From Deinococcus multiflagellatus (lineage in GTDB: Bacteria; Deinococcota; Deinococci; Deinococcales; Deinococcaceae): a stretch of DNA of 64,000 bases. Shown here one piece after another: positions 49,658 to 56,428 of the stretch (position 1 is the first letter of the stretch; every line of letters starts with the position of its first letter). Under the pieces are notes generated by a model. That model saw nothing but the letters and a program-made list of their open reading frames with translations, did no database searches and was not told the origin of the DNA. Made by a program: the position numbers and the translations under genes. The stretch is taken from the NCBI RefSeq assembly GCF_020166415.1, contig NZ_JAIQXV010000020.1, forward strand, positions 1-64,000. The letters run 5' to 3'.

Positions 49658-50071
49658 TTAGCGCCAGATCCAGCCGAACAGACGGCTGAGCAGCTGGGTG
49701 GGGCTGGGCTGGACCTCCACCTCCCGGGGCGGTGCTGGGGGTGGGGGCGGCATGGTGGGCGCGTGGGTCGGTGGCACGAAGGGCTGCCGGGGCCAGGACA
49801 CCTTCAGGGCGCCAGTCGGTGTGCCGGCCTGCACCGTGGAGGTGACGTCATAGCCCAGGTCGTGGAACGCGCTGACCAGCCCGGCCACGAGGGGCGGGTC
49901 GACGCGCAGGGTGATGGAGGTGTCGCGCCGGGCGGCAGGACGGACGTGGTGCTCGAGCAGCTGGCCCAGGGTGTGCTGCACCTCCTGGTCGTGGGTGCGT
50001 GAGGGGTACTGTTCGGCGTACAGGCGAGCGGCATCCTGGGCCGTGAATTGAAACGACTTATTTCTGGGCAT
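49658..50071 (-). CDS. Hypothetical protein
   Basis: 137 residues from the ATG preceded by AGGAG; the extension before it crosses the tRNA-like element. An N-terminal helix (SFQFTAQDAARLYAEQYPSR), middle strands and a Pro-rich C-terminus ending in SPTQLLSRLFGWIWR, an amphipathic aromatic tail. Function unknown. Confidence 0.6.
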   Translation of the reverse strand: MPRNKSFQFTAQDAARLYAEQYPSRTHDQEVQHTLGQLLEHHVRPAARRDTSITLRVDPPLVAGLVSAFHDLGYDVTSTVQAGTPTGALKVSWPRQPFVPPTHAPTMPPPPPAPPREVEVQPSPTQLLSRLFGWIWR

Positions 50072-50089
50072 GGTGCTCCTGGTTTTGAA

Positions 50090-50131
50090 CTCGGCGGCAG
50101 GAGTTGAACCTGCCTCATGTCCGGGGCCGAG
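50090..50131 (-). other. tRNA-like minihelix (acceptor and T-arm only)
   Basis: T-arm with 5-bp stem GCAGG/CCTGC and loop TTCAACT, bracketed by a six-base acceptor-type pairing (CTCGGC with GCCGAG, one mismatch at its base). D- and anticodon arms are absent. It may be a tRNA 3' end kept as a phage attachment sequence, or a decayed tRNA. Confidence 0.45.
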
Positions 50132-50695
50132 GTGACGTGGACGCTGGGGCGCCCACGGTTTCAGAAAGGGAGGTGCATTCGTGTTCAGGGCGGCATGAAG
50201 ACCTCCGGTGCTGGATTCACGGCAGGGCGATGGCCGGGGCCGGACACGTCGTCCGGCCTCGGCCGTAGTGGAGCGGTCTGGGCGTGCCCCCGCAGGCGGC
50301 GCCCGAGTGGGGCGTGTTCGTCGGCACACGCCCCTGAAGCCAGGGGTGACCTGGAGATGAGGCCCACGCGGTCCCCGGTGGGTGGGGTGCCAGAGGCCCG
50401 CTCTGGCTCGGGTGATGGCCCGGTGTGCCGTGGCCCGCTGAGGGGCTTATCGGCGATTGGGGCAGCGCTGTCACAACGCCCGCACCAGGTGGTGCGTGTA
50501 CACCAGGCATTGCGCCTGGCCTGTGTCTGGCTGCCGAAGCTGCCTGGGATGGCGAGGCAGGGGCGCAGGCCTTCCGTCCCCTGCCGTCTGTCGCGCCGAC
50601 GCGGTCGGTGCACCGGCCCCACTCTCCCCAGGGGCCTGGCGGGCCGGGGGGCCTTGAACCTGCAAGGCCGCCCCGGAAGTACTGGAGCCGGGGAG

Positions 50696-50710
50696 CGCCA
50701 CTCCCCTGAT
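50696..50710. repeat. Direct repeat copy 1
   Basis: CGCCACTCCCCTGAT, repeated exactly at 51053-51067, 357 bases away. Rare in the rest of the window by eye. Purpose unknown; could be recombinase arm sites or duplicated RNA. Confidence 0.4.
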
Positions 50711-50886
50711 TTGGTCCGGACGTGATCACCCTGGCGCTGGGCGTCCGCGTGGTCGGGCGGAGCGGGGCAGGCCGCCCACCGTCACCCTCCACTGCCCACT
50801 GGCGTCCCAGTGGGGAAAGCATGTTGCTGCGCGCGTGACGGCCACGCGCGCGGTCGCTCAGGAGGCGCGTGGCCAGCTGAGGTCTG

Positions 50887-50937
50887 GGAGGGCGCCAGGA
50901 TTGAACTGGCCAGGCGCTCCCCGATCGGAGGCCCTCC
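50887..50937 (-). other. Second tRNA-like minihelix with one extra arm
   Basis: A perfect 7-bp acceptor (GGAGGGC with GCCCTCC), T-arm GCCAG/CTGGC with loop TTCAATC, and in between a 4-bp hairpin (CTCC-GATCGG-GGAG) and a short linker, 51 bases in all. A normal tRNA would need about 20 more bases for D- and anticodon arms. Better formed than the first element. Confidence 0.5.
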
Positions 50938-50987
50938 ATGAAGTGCCCCTGCGCGGGGCAGGAGCTGGAATGTGATGTTCGGACGCC

Positions 50988-51000
50988 TTGCTGCTCTTGG
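50988..51000. repeat. Direct repeat copy 1 of a second pair
   Basis: TTGCTGCTCTTGG, repeated exactly at 51118-51130. Another short duplication in the gene-poor region. Confidence 0.35.
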
Positions 51001-51052
51001 TGGCGTGATGGACCTCGTCAGCCTCGTGTTTGGGCGGCGCATGCTGACCTGC

Positions 51053-51067
51053 CGCCACTCCCCTGAT
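51053..51067. repeat. Direct repeat copy 2 (pair of 50696)
   Basis: Exact 15-base copy of the repeat at 50696-50710. The pair flanks the second minihelix. Confidence 0.4.
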
Positions 51068-51117
51068 GGCACCTGGGGAGTCGGTGCACTGGATTCCGTC
51101 CAGCTCAACCGCCGTGT

Positions 51118-51130
51118 TTGCTGCTCTTGG
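51118..51130. repeat. Direct repeat copy 2 (pair of 50988)
   Basis: Exact 13-base copy of the repeat at 50988-51000, 130 bases away. Confidence 0.35.
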
Positions 51131-51613
51131 CCACGGCGGGGTCCTCACGATGTCTTGGTTCAGGCAGAGGTTGGCAGGTCGCCAACGTGCGCCGACGGAT
51201 GATTCGCTCCCGTTCCTCCGCTGTCACGCGCTTTATGGAGGCCTGCTCAACGCGGCGGTTTTTGGCGGGGTCCTTGCTCCCGCTGGGCACAGCACCCAGC
51301 CCTGTACTCTCCGCTCAGGGTCAAGCGGATCAACCGTTCGGGGGGCGCTTGCACCCGCCTTTCCCGACATCCCTGTCGAGTCGTTCGAGGGGCAACCCCG
51401 GCGCGCAGCCGATCACGGGCCATGCACTGGCCCGCTTTTAGGATGGCCAGCACACCACCTTGATGTGGGACTGGCCGTTCGTTGTCATGCGTCACGCCCG
51501 GTGGTGGGCAGTGGACCCTGGTCGTGTGCGGCCGTCCGGGGTATGGCCGGGAAAAACGGCATGGAAAAAGCGCATCTGACCGTTCAGATGCACGGGGCGT
51601 GGGGGTTCAGGGT

Positions 51614-51853
51614 TCAGGTAATCGGGTCGCTGATGTCCTCCCAGGTTTTGTTCAGCACGGTCAGAAGCGCGTTGACATGCCGGAACGGATACCGCTCAGG
51701 GGGTGACTTCTCCCAAGTGCTGTAGTTCGTTCGGGTCATGCCGATCAGGCTCGCCATTTCACGCTGGGTCTGAATGCCTTTGCCCAGCCGTGCAGCGATG
51801 AGCTTGCCAGGGTTGATCCGCCGCTCGACCCGCAAGTGCGCGGTGTTCTCCAT
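51614..51853 (-). CDS. Xre-family repressor (candidate lysogeny repressor)
   Basis: 79 residues from the ATG of MENTAHLRVERRINPGKLIA. HTH core QREMASLIGMTRTNYSTWEK, with a short C-terminal helical part and no peptidase domain. Its promoter (51893-51921) has the palindromic operator GTACCCCAGGGGTAC between -35 and -10, so autorepression is likely; a second, weaker site lies in its leader. The same operator occurs at 54.7 kb. The ribosome site is poor. Confidence 0.7.
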   Translation of the reverse strand: MENTAHLRVERRINPGKLIAARLGKGIQTQREMASLIGMTRTNYSTWEKSPPERYPFRHVNALLTVLNKTWEDISDPIT

Positions 51854-51864
51854 CGTCGGCTTTA

Positions 51865-51879
51865 GTACCCCTGGGCTTC
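51865..51879. promoter_or_regulatory. Weaker operator copy in repressor leader
   Basis: GTACCCCTGGGCTTC, matching the main operator at 12 of 14 arm bases. It lies between the promoter and the repressor's start, where a bound protein could block the polymerase. Confidence 0.5.
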
Positions 51880-51892
51880 TTTGCACGGGTGG

Positions 51893-51921
51893 ATAGTACC
51901 CCAGGGGTACGTTACAAGCAA
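51893..51921 (-). promoter_or_regulatory. Repressor promoter
   Basis: -35 TTGCTT at 51921-51916, 17-base spacer, -10 TACTAT at 51898-51893. The spacer contains the palindromic operator, so a bound repressor would exclude RNA polymerase. Confidence 0.65.
51896..51910. promoter_or_regulatory. Palindromic operator copy at repressor promoter
   Basis: Perfect palindrome GTACCCC-A-GGGGTAC. Identical to the site at 54710-54724. Confidence 0.75.
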
Positions 51922-51961
51922 GCGCGATTGCCACATCAACACCACATCCGGGCTAATACGG

Positions 51962-51990
51962 TTGATAATGTCCCCCTGCGTTACTAATGT
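51962..51990 (+). promoter_or_regulatory. Candidate rightward promoter of second regulator
   Basis: -35 TTGATA, 17-base spacer, -10 TAATGT (three of six match), upstream of the plus-strand regulator. Weak but in the right place. Confidence 0.35.
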
Positions 51991-52045
51991 GACGTTAAGA
52001 GTGGCCCAGCGGCACCAGCAGGTGCTCGGGAACCAGAGGTGCAGC

Positions 52046-52627
52046 GTGGCGAAAGTAAACCGACCCCCAAACGTAACCAACGAGGCTCAGCGCCGGGAAA
52101 TGCTTGCCTGGCTCGTTGAGGAAAACGGGGGAATGGTCAAGGTGGCACGGGAATCTGGGATCTCCCGGTCTCACTTGCGGCGCCTGATCCGTGGATACGA
52201 CATGACGAAAGGCGGCCAGAAGGAATACTCCATTCTGGACGCCGATCCTCACACGATCAGTGGCTTGCTGGCCGCGTTTTCCCTGCCCCTTGAGATGGCC
52301 TGGGAGATGCTAAATATCCCTGTGAACCTGCGCCACAGATGGCGCGCGTTCGAATCACCGGACGGCACCGTTACGCGTCAAGTCGACGCCGAGCTCGGTG
52401 CCGTTCCGCTGACTACAGCGCCATTACTGGGCCATATGTTTCTGCCTGCAGGAAAGGGTTTAGAAGTCCTGACCGACCACAACGATACAGAGAGTCTACA
52501 GATTGTGACGGTGGACGGCGAGCTGTACGCTCTGCCGCCGTCTGCGGTTCACCCGTCAGCGCAGGTGCATGGTGGGTTTGCGGGGGTCCGTATTTCAAGT
52601 GGGCGAGGACCTCGATCGCGGCCATAA
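52046..52627 (+). CDS. HTH regulator with C-terminal domain
   Basis: 193 residues from a GTG with AGAGG upstream. HTH-like helices NGGMVKVARESGISRSHLRR and RLIRGYD, a helical linker (HTISGLLAAFSLPLEMAWEM), then a beta-rich C-terminal domain (LLGHMFLPAGKGLEVLTDHN ... VDGELYALPPSAVH), which could be a CI-like oligomerisation domain without a visible Ser/Lys peptidase pair. Divergent from the Xre gene. Likely a second lysogeny regulator. Confidence 0.65.
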   Translation: MAKVNRPPNVTNEAQRREMLAWLVEENGGMVKVARESGISRSHLRRLIRGYDMTKGGQKEYSILDADPHTISGLLAAFSLPLEMAWEMLNIPVNLRHRWRAFESPDGTVTRQVDAELGAVPLTTAPLLGHMFLPAGKGLEVLTDHNDTESLQIVTVDGELYALPPSAVHPSAQVHGGFAGVRISSGRGPRSRP

Positions 52628-52760
52628 GCCGCGCCTGCGTAGGCAGGTAAGCATGCCAATACCGGTGTTCTTCGAAGCGTACTTCAGCGTCGGGGACAGC
52701 GGCCTTGAATGCTCCAAGATGACGAAAAGGGATTGGAGAGCGGAGACGCAAGCTGCTCAC
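52413..52760 (-). CDS. Possible small antisense-overlapping gene
   Basis: 115 residues. The N-terminal half (FRHLGAFKAAVPDAEVRFEE then HRYWHAYLPTQARLMAAIEV) reads like a real protein, but the last ~70 residues are antisense to the regulator gene at 52046-52627 and look unnatural. It may be a truncated or partly overprinted gene. No ribosome site seen. Confidence 0.25.
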   Translation of the reverse strand: MSSLRLRSPIPFRHLGAFKAAVPDAEVRFEEHRYWHAYLPTQARLMAAIEVLAHLKYGPPQTHHAPALTGEPQTAAERTARRPPSQSVDSLYRCGRSGLLNPFLQAETYGPVMAL

Positions 52761-52884
52761 ACTGTGAAAGTACGTGATGACCGAGTGTTCTGCTGCCCGG
52801 AATTGTCATTGCTGCTGCCACTTTCGGGCCACGTTGTAACCACATCACTGCCACATCGCTGCCACCAATCTGTCTAGACAGATT
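52628..52884. other. Gap after the second regulator
   Basis: 257 bases with no plus-strand gene I accept. It contains the front half of the doubtful antisense ORF and, at its end, an 18-base palindrome next to the peptide gene's stop. Confidence 0.35.
52867..52884. promoter_or_regulatory. 18-base perfect palindrome after peptide gene
   Basis: AATCTGTCTAGACAGATT directly after the peptide gene's TAA. With no loop it is more like a DNA operator than a terminator, but an RNA hairpin with a 4-base loop is possible. Confidence 0.4.
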
Positions 52885-53106
52885 TTAGCAACCGCCGCAG
52901 GGTCCAACGCCATCACTGTCAGCCGTTGATACGCCGCCGCCAGGGAGTGTGCCCCCAGGCGCCGGCGGAGGCGTGGTGGGTGCTGGACTGGTGGTGCGGG
53001 TATTCGTCGTAGGCGCGGTCGCCAATGTGCCAGAACTTGTGGTCGCCGAAGCCACGCTCAAGAGTATGGAAAGACTTAAGGCGGTCAGGATATTTGTCTT
53101 TTGCAC
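52885..53106 (-). CDS. Small exported peptide after helical-repeat protein
   Basis: 73 residues from a GTG (AAGG three bases upstream, weak). Signal peptide MQKTNILTALSLSILLSVASA with an ASA cleavage site near residue 21, then a Thr/Pro-rich mature part ending GVGPCGGC. It lies 32 bases after the helical-repeat gene, same strand. The layout receptor-then-exported-peptide resembles Rap/Phr and arbitrium systems, but sequence similarity to those is not visible; the peptide could also be a simple envelope protein. Confidence 0.45.
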   Translation of the reverse strand: MQKTNILTALSLSILLSVASATTSSGTLATAPTTNTRTTSPAPTTPPPAPGGTLPGGGVSTADSDGVGPCGGC

Positions 53107-53138
53107 GCCTTCAGCCTATTCACTCCGCGCCTGCTTTT

Positions 53139-54638
53139 CTACTTCTCCCCCTGGTCAACTAGGCTCATTAAGACGTCGGTGACCTCTGTGCCGCGCGCCA
53201 TTCCGACCAACGATTCAAGCGCCGTCTTCCACGTCTGATTCGCCATCCCCCCTTCATGTCGGGACAGCCAGTGCACAGCGCGCGCTAGCCGGACTAAGGA
53301 GACAGGCTGGTATCCAGCGATGGGCAATGCTTCCCACGCCTTGGTGTACCGCCAGGTTTTCATGGAATGTACCGTGACGGGGCGCCGGCCCTGGATCTCG
53401 CGGGCCAGGATGCCGCTCCCGATCTCGCCGGGCAGGCCATACACGCGACCCTCAAAGCGCACCGCGTTGCCGACGAACAGGGGCACCGTGGTCACCAGCT
53501 CTGTCCATTCCACAGGGGCGCCCGGAAGGTGCGCGAGGATCATCAGCAATTCTGGCATCTGCTGGCGCAAGTAGTGTGCCAGTGGTCGCCGATGCGTCAG
53601 GCCCTGCAGGCCCTCACGCAGCAGCGTAGCCACAGTCGCGCTGTCGCTCATGACCCGGGCCCCCTGCGCATACGCACTCAAGATCAGCGCCGCCTGTAGG
53701 ATTTTCTGATCCGCTCCCTTGGCATCCAGGCTATGCAGGATCAGGCCTGCTTGGTCCTCGCCACCCGGCTCTGACATCATCCGCATCACCTTTAGCAGGC
53801 GCGCATAACTGGCGAACGGGTCGACGTCGAGTGCCCCGGGCACCGGAGCTGTCGGATCGGCAAGCGCTACGGCCAGCTGAGCGTAGGGACTGTTGAGACG
53901 CACGAGTTTCTCGGGCAGCACCACTTCGCCACCCAGCAGTGCTGTGGCGACCAGGCCACGGACATCATCTGGGCCAGTCAGGTTGAGGGCAAGGTGGTAG
54001 TCGCCAGACATCAGCGCCACGTCGGCCATGATTCGGTGCGCGTGGATTTGCCGCTGGACCCCCATGGGGTGCAGGTCCATTGCTGCCTGAATGGCGGTAA
54101 GGTTGCCCTCGCCGCGACGTGCGCGAATGCTTTCGTATTCCAGAGCGTAGATCTGCTGGCGGCTTTTCAGGCCGAGACCTTTGGCAAGTAGAAGCGCGGC
54201 ATGCAGGTGCATCTGCGAGAGGTCCATCCGGCCCGTGACGCTGTACGCCAAGCCAGCGGCGAACGAGGCGGTCGCGGCGTCAAACAGGTCCACATCTGAT
54301 GTACCCCTGGGGTGCGTGTCATGGGCCTCTGCTACCACGTCCGCGTACCGCTTTAGGTCGTTGAGTGCCAGAAGGCGAGCACCGCGAGCCAGCCCCTCAT
54401 TTCGGTCAAGGCGTTGCAGGACAGGCACGATTTCCTCGTCGTCTCGGGACGCCAGGGTGGCGAGCAGGCGAAGGGATGTGACGTTGGGATCAGTCTCGGA
54501 GACCCGCGCTACAACCTGCTGCCAGGAGTAAGTCGCCAAGGACTCCTCCCATTCCAGGGCACTGAATGGCCTGTCAAGAGCAAGACGCTTCAGCATTAAC
54601 GAATTAGCAGTTTCGCACAGCTCGGCACTGTTTCCCAC
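53139..54638 (-). CDS. Helical-repeat (TPR-like) protein in lysogeny region
   Basis: 499 residues from a GTG with GGAGGGG eight bases upstream. Almost wholly helical; residues ~125-205 (FDAATASFAAGLAYSVTGRM, HLHAALLLAKGLGLKSRQQI) look like TPR-type helix pairs with Ala/Gly/Leu spacing. No clear N-terminal HTH. Its promoter (54707-54735) contains the Xre operator; another operator copy lies inside the gene at 54301. Helical-repeat proteins in lysogeny modules often sense peptides or partner regulators; that is inference. Confidence 0.6.
   Translation of the reverse strand: MGNSAELCETANSLMLKRLALDRPFSALEWEESLATYSWQQVVARVSETDPNVTSLRLLATLASRDDEEIVPVLQRLDRNEGLARGARLLALNDLKRYADVVAEAHDTHPRGTSDVDLFDAATASFAAGLAYSVTGRMDLSQMHLHAALLLAKGLGLKSRQQIYALEYESIRARRGEGNLTAIQAAMDLHPMGVQRQIHAHRIMADVALMSGDYHLALNLTGPDDVRGLVATALLGGEVVLPEKLVRLNSPYAQLAVALADPTAPVPGALDVDPFASYARLLKVMRMMSEPGGEDQAGLILHSLDAKGADQKILQAALILSAYAQGARVMSDSATVATLLREGLQGLTHRRPLAHYLRQQMPELLMILAHLPGAPVEWTELVTTVPLFVGNAVRFEGRVYGLPGEIGSGILAREIQGRRPVTVHSMKTWRYTKAWEALPIAGYQPVSLVRLARAVHWLSRHEGGMANQTWKTALESLVGMARGTEVTDVLMSLVDQGEK
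54301..54315. promoter_or_regulatory. Operator-like copy inside helical-repeat gene
   Basis: GTACCCCTGGGGTGC, 13 of 14 arm bases of the operator. About 320 bases into the gene. Might be a roadblock or looping site, or chance. Confidence 0.4.
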
Positions 54639-54697
54639 GGTATTTACCCCTCCCCCCCGATGGGGTTCCCGTTCCTAATGTTCTCCTGCGAAACGAT

Positions 54698-54727
54698 TTG
54701 ACGACTAATGTACCCCAGGGGTACATT
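54698..54727 (+). promoter_or_regulatory. Rightward early promoter
   Basis: -35 TTGACG, 18-base spacer, -10 TACATT (four of six). The spacer is mostly the palindromic operator. It would drive the long plus-strand early operon starting at 54776. Confidence 0.6.
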
Positions 54728-54735
54728 AGGCACAA
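54707..54735 (-). promoter_or_regulatory. Leftward promoter of helical-repeat/peptide genes
   Basis: -35 TTGTGC at 54735-54730, 17-base spacer, -10 TACATT at 54712-54707. The same operator fills the spacer, giving two divergent promoters under one repressor site. Confidence 0.55.
54710..54724. promoter_or_regulatory. Shared operator at divergent promoters
   Basis: GTACCCC-A-GGGGTAC, identical to 51896-51910, and extended to a 23-base palindrome (54706-54728) by TAAT/ATTA flanks. Best copy of the operator in the window. Confidence 0.75.
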
Positions 54736-54775
54736 GAGGGAGGCATGCCCAACTCCCCATCAGAGGAGGTGACCT

Positions 54776-55030
54776 ATGAAGCCCGCCCTGCACGTCGCTC
54801 AAGTCCGCAAAGTTCTCGAATCCGCGCCCCAGCGAGCCTTCACCGCTGAAGACATTTCCATCCGCCTGGGCCGACGCCTGAACAAGCGCCAGTGCGCGCG
54901 TGCCGCAGTCGCCCTCAGCGCTGAGGGCGTTGTGGAGTGTCGCAAGTCCACCAAGGTGAACGTGCACCGCCGCACGCTCGAGTTCCAGTGGCGAGCGCCT
55001 GTGGCGCTCGCCACACCTGCACATCTGTAA
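54776..55030 (+). CDS. Small winged-helix-like protein
   Basis: 84 residues; GAGGAGGTGACCT before the ATG. Helices VRKVLESAPQRAFTAEDISI and CARAAVALSAEGVVECRKST fit a minimal winged helix. First gene after the rightward early promoter, so perhaps an early regulator (Cro-like in role, not in sequence). Confidence 0.6.
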   Translation: MKPALHVAQVRKVLESAPQRAFTAEDISIRLGRRLNKRQCARAAVALSAEGVVECRKSTKVNVHRRTLEFQWRAPVALATPAHL

Positions 55031-55114
55031 AGCCCCAAAAAGGGCCCGCCCCTGCTGCTCTAGATCGCTGGCGAGCAAATCAACAGAGCAAACAGGGGCA
55101 AAGGAGCCACCGCG

Positions 55115-55561
55115 ATGATACACAACCCCAGCGTTAAGCCAAACCGCGCTTCCCCGCGCTTCCCCAAAGTTTACGCTCTGGCCTGCGCCTGCTGCAGCCT
55201 CCCCCTGAGCACTGAGGAAGGTTTCGACGTGCCCCTGATCGGCGCCGTGGGCCCCAAGTGCGCCGCCAAGTTCGCAGCGTTCGCAGACGCGCTTGCCTGG
55301 ATTGACGGTCGTCCAGCCAGCGGCACCAGCAACCAGGACCAACTGCGTTTGGGAAGCCGTGTGGTTATCGCCCTGCGCAATATGGGCGTTGAAGTCACCG
55401 CTAACGCAGATGGGGCCCTGCAGGCCAAGCGCCTCACCCGCAAGCCCGCCGCCGTAGCCAAGAGCTATAAGAAACGCCGCGCCGAGTTTGAGCGCGACCT
55501 CCAGGCCGCCGTCGAAGCGTTCGGCCCCGACTTCGGAACCGTGCGGGCGGCAGCAGCATGA
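55115..55561 (+). CDS. Small protein with Cys pair
   Basis: 148 residues; AAAGGAG eight bases before the ATG. An N-terminal Cys group (ACACCSLPLS), a helical/basic C-terminus (SYKKRRAEFERDLQAAVEAF) and little else recognisable. Start of the tightly coupled chain. Unknown. Confidence 0.6.
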   Translation: MIHNPSVKPNRASPRFPKVYALACACCSLPLSTEEGFDVPLIGAVGPKCAAKFAAFADALAWIDGRPASGTSNQDQLRLGSRVVIALRNMGVEVTANADGALQAKRLTRKPAAVAKSYKKRRAEFERDLQAAVEAFGPDFGTVRAAAA

Positions 55562-55911
55562 GCGGCGACTTTCTCTGCGCAGGCGGCTGTGGCGCCGCCG
55601 TGGTGGCCAGCCCCGACGAGTTGTGCTTCAGCTGCGAAGGTGCCCAGCAGGCCGAACACCAGCGCCAGCTGCGTGAGCGCGGCCTGTGCCAGGACTGCGA
55701 AACCGCCCCCGCCGTGAAGGGTGACGACTACTGCGCTTCTTGCCTGAAGAGTCTGCTGGCCGCCAGCAGTGATCCCGAGGACGGCGACACCATGCCCTAT
55801 GTGGCCGAGGGCTGCCGCCACTGTGGGAGAGCGCTGGACCCTTTTGACCAGTGCATGCATTGCGACACCTTCGGCACGCCGGCCGAACAGGCGCTGGAGC
55901 GTGGGCAGTGA
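55558..55911 (+). CDS. Zinc-ribbon protein
   Basis: 117 residues, ATGA overlap. Four or more Cys pairs (CAGGCG, CFSCEG, CQDCET, CASCLK, CRHCGR, CMHCDT) make two or three zinc ribbons. Likely a nucleic-acid or protein-binding early protein. Function unknown. Confidence 0.65.
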   Translation: MSGDFLCAGGCGAAVVASPDELCFSCEGAQQAEHQRQLRERGLCQDCETAPAVKGDDYCASCLKSLLAASSDPEDGDTMPYVAEGCRHCGRALDPFDQCMHCDTFGTPAEQALERGQ

Positions 55912-56150
55912 CCGCCCGGACACAGCGCGCCGGCACCTTCGTGCCCGCCACCCTGTCCGATCTCGTGCCCGACTTCGAGGCTGAGGCGCTGCGCGAGGGG
56001 GCCCGGGCCCTGCTGCGCCGTGCCGACGCGCTGGATGGCCGCTGCAGCCGCGTGACCTTCCTGGCCGTGCCCAGTGGCCAGTGCGCCAACTGCCAGGAGT
56101 TGGTCACGGGGGACCGCTGCCCCAACTGCCAGCTGGAGGCGCGGCCGTGA
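55908..56150 (+). CDS. Small protein with C-terminal zinc ribbon
   Basis: 80 residues from a GTG in a GTGA overlap. Helical N-part, then CANCQELVTGDRCPNCQ, one zinc ribbon. Shares the ribbon pattern with its neighbours. Confidence 0.6.
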   Translation: MTARTQRAGTFVPATLSDLVPDFEAEALREGARALLRRADALDGRCSRVTFLAVPSGQCANCQELVTGDRCPNCQLEARP

Positions 56151-56428
56151 CCTGGCTGCGCTTCCTGACCCTGCTGCTCACCGGCCGGCTGGCCCTGATC
56201 AGCACCGACCCGCGTGAGACCGTGCTCGAACTGCAAGACGAGCGCATCCACATCGACACGACCTGGAACCGCGCCACCGGTGAAGGCCGGGTCATCACCA
56301 ACATGAGCCGGCGCGTGGCGACCGAGCTGCACACCGATCTGGGCACCGTGCCGGCGCCCGCTGAGAGCACCCGCAAGTTCACCGAGGGGCTGGGCCTGGC
56401 CGTGTATCGGGGCGGGGGTAAGGCGTGA
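56147..56428 (+). CDS. Small protein, one hydrophobic segment
   Basis: 93 residues, GTGA overlap. Starts TWLRFLTLLLTGRLALI, a hydrophobic N-terminal segment (about 2-18), then a charged soluble body. May be membrane-associated. Unknown. Confidence 0.55.
   Translation: MTWLRFLTLLLTGRLALISTDPRETVLELQDERIHIDTTWNRATGEGRVITNMSRRVATELHTDLGTVPAPAESTRKFTEGLGLAVYRGGGKA

Larger units (their letters stand above)
50132..51613. other. 1.5 kb gene-poor, structured region
   Basis: Open frames exist on both strands but look like composition artefacts: no ribosome sites, no conserved motifs, Pro/Arg/Ala-biased sequence. It holds a second tRNA-like minihelix, many GC palindromes and two direct repeats. It lies between the integrase-side genes and the repressor, a common place for attP and non-coding RNA. 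Confidence 0.5.

Noticed and set aside
50072..51613. Complete tRNA genes
   Set aside because: T-arms are real, but no D-arm and anticodon arm fit at either site, and the third TTCAA motif near 50653 lacks a pairing T-stem.
50132..51613. CRISPR array
   Set aside because: Only two pairs of short repeats at irregular distance; no regular repeat-spacer units and no cas genes.
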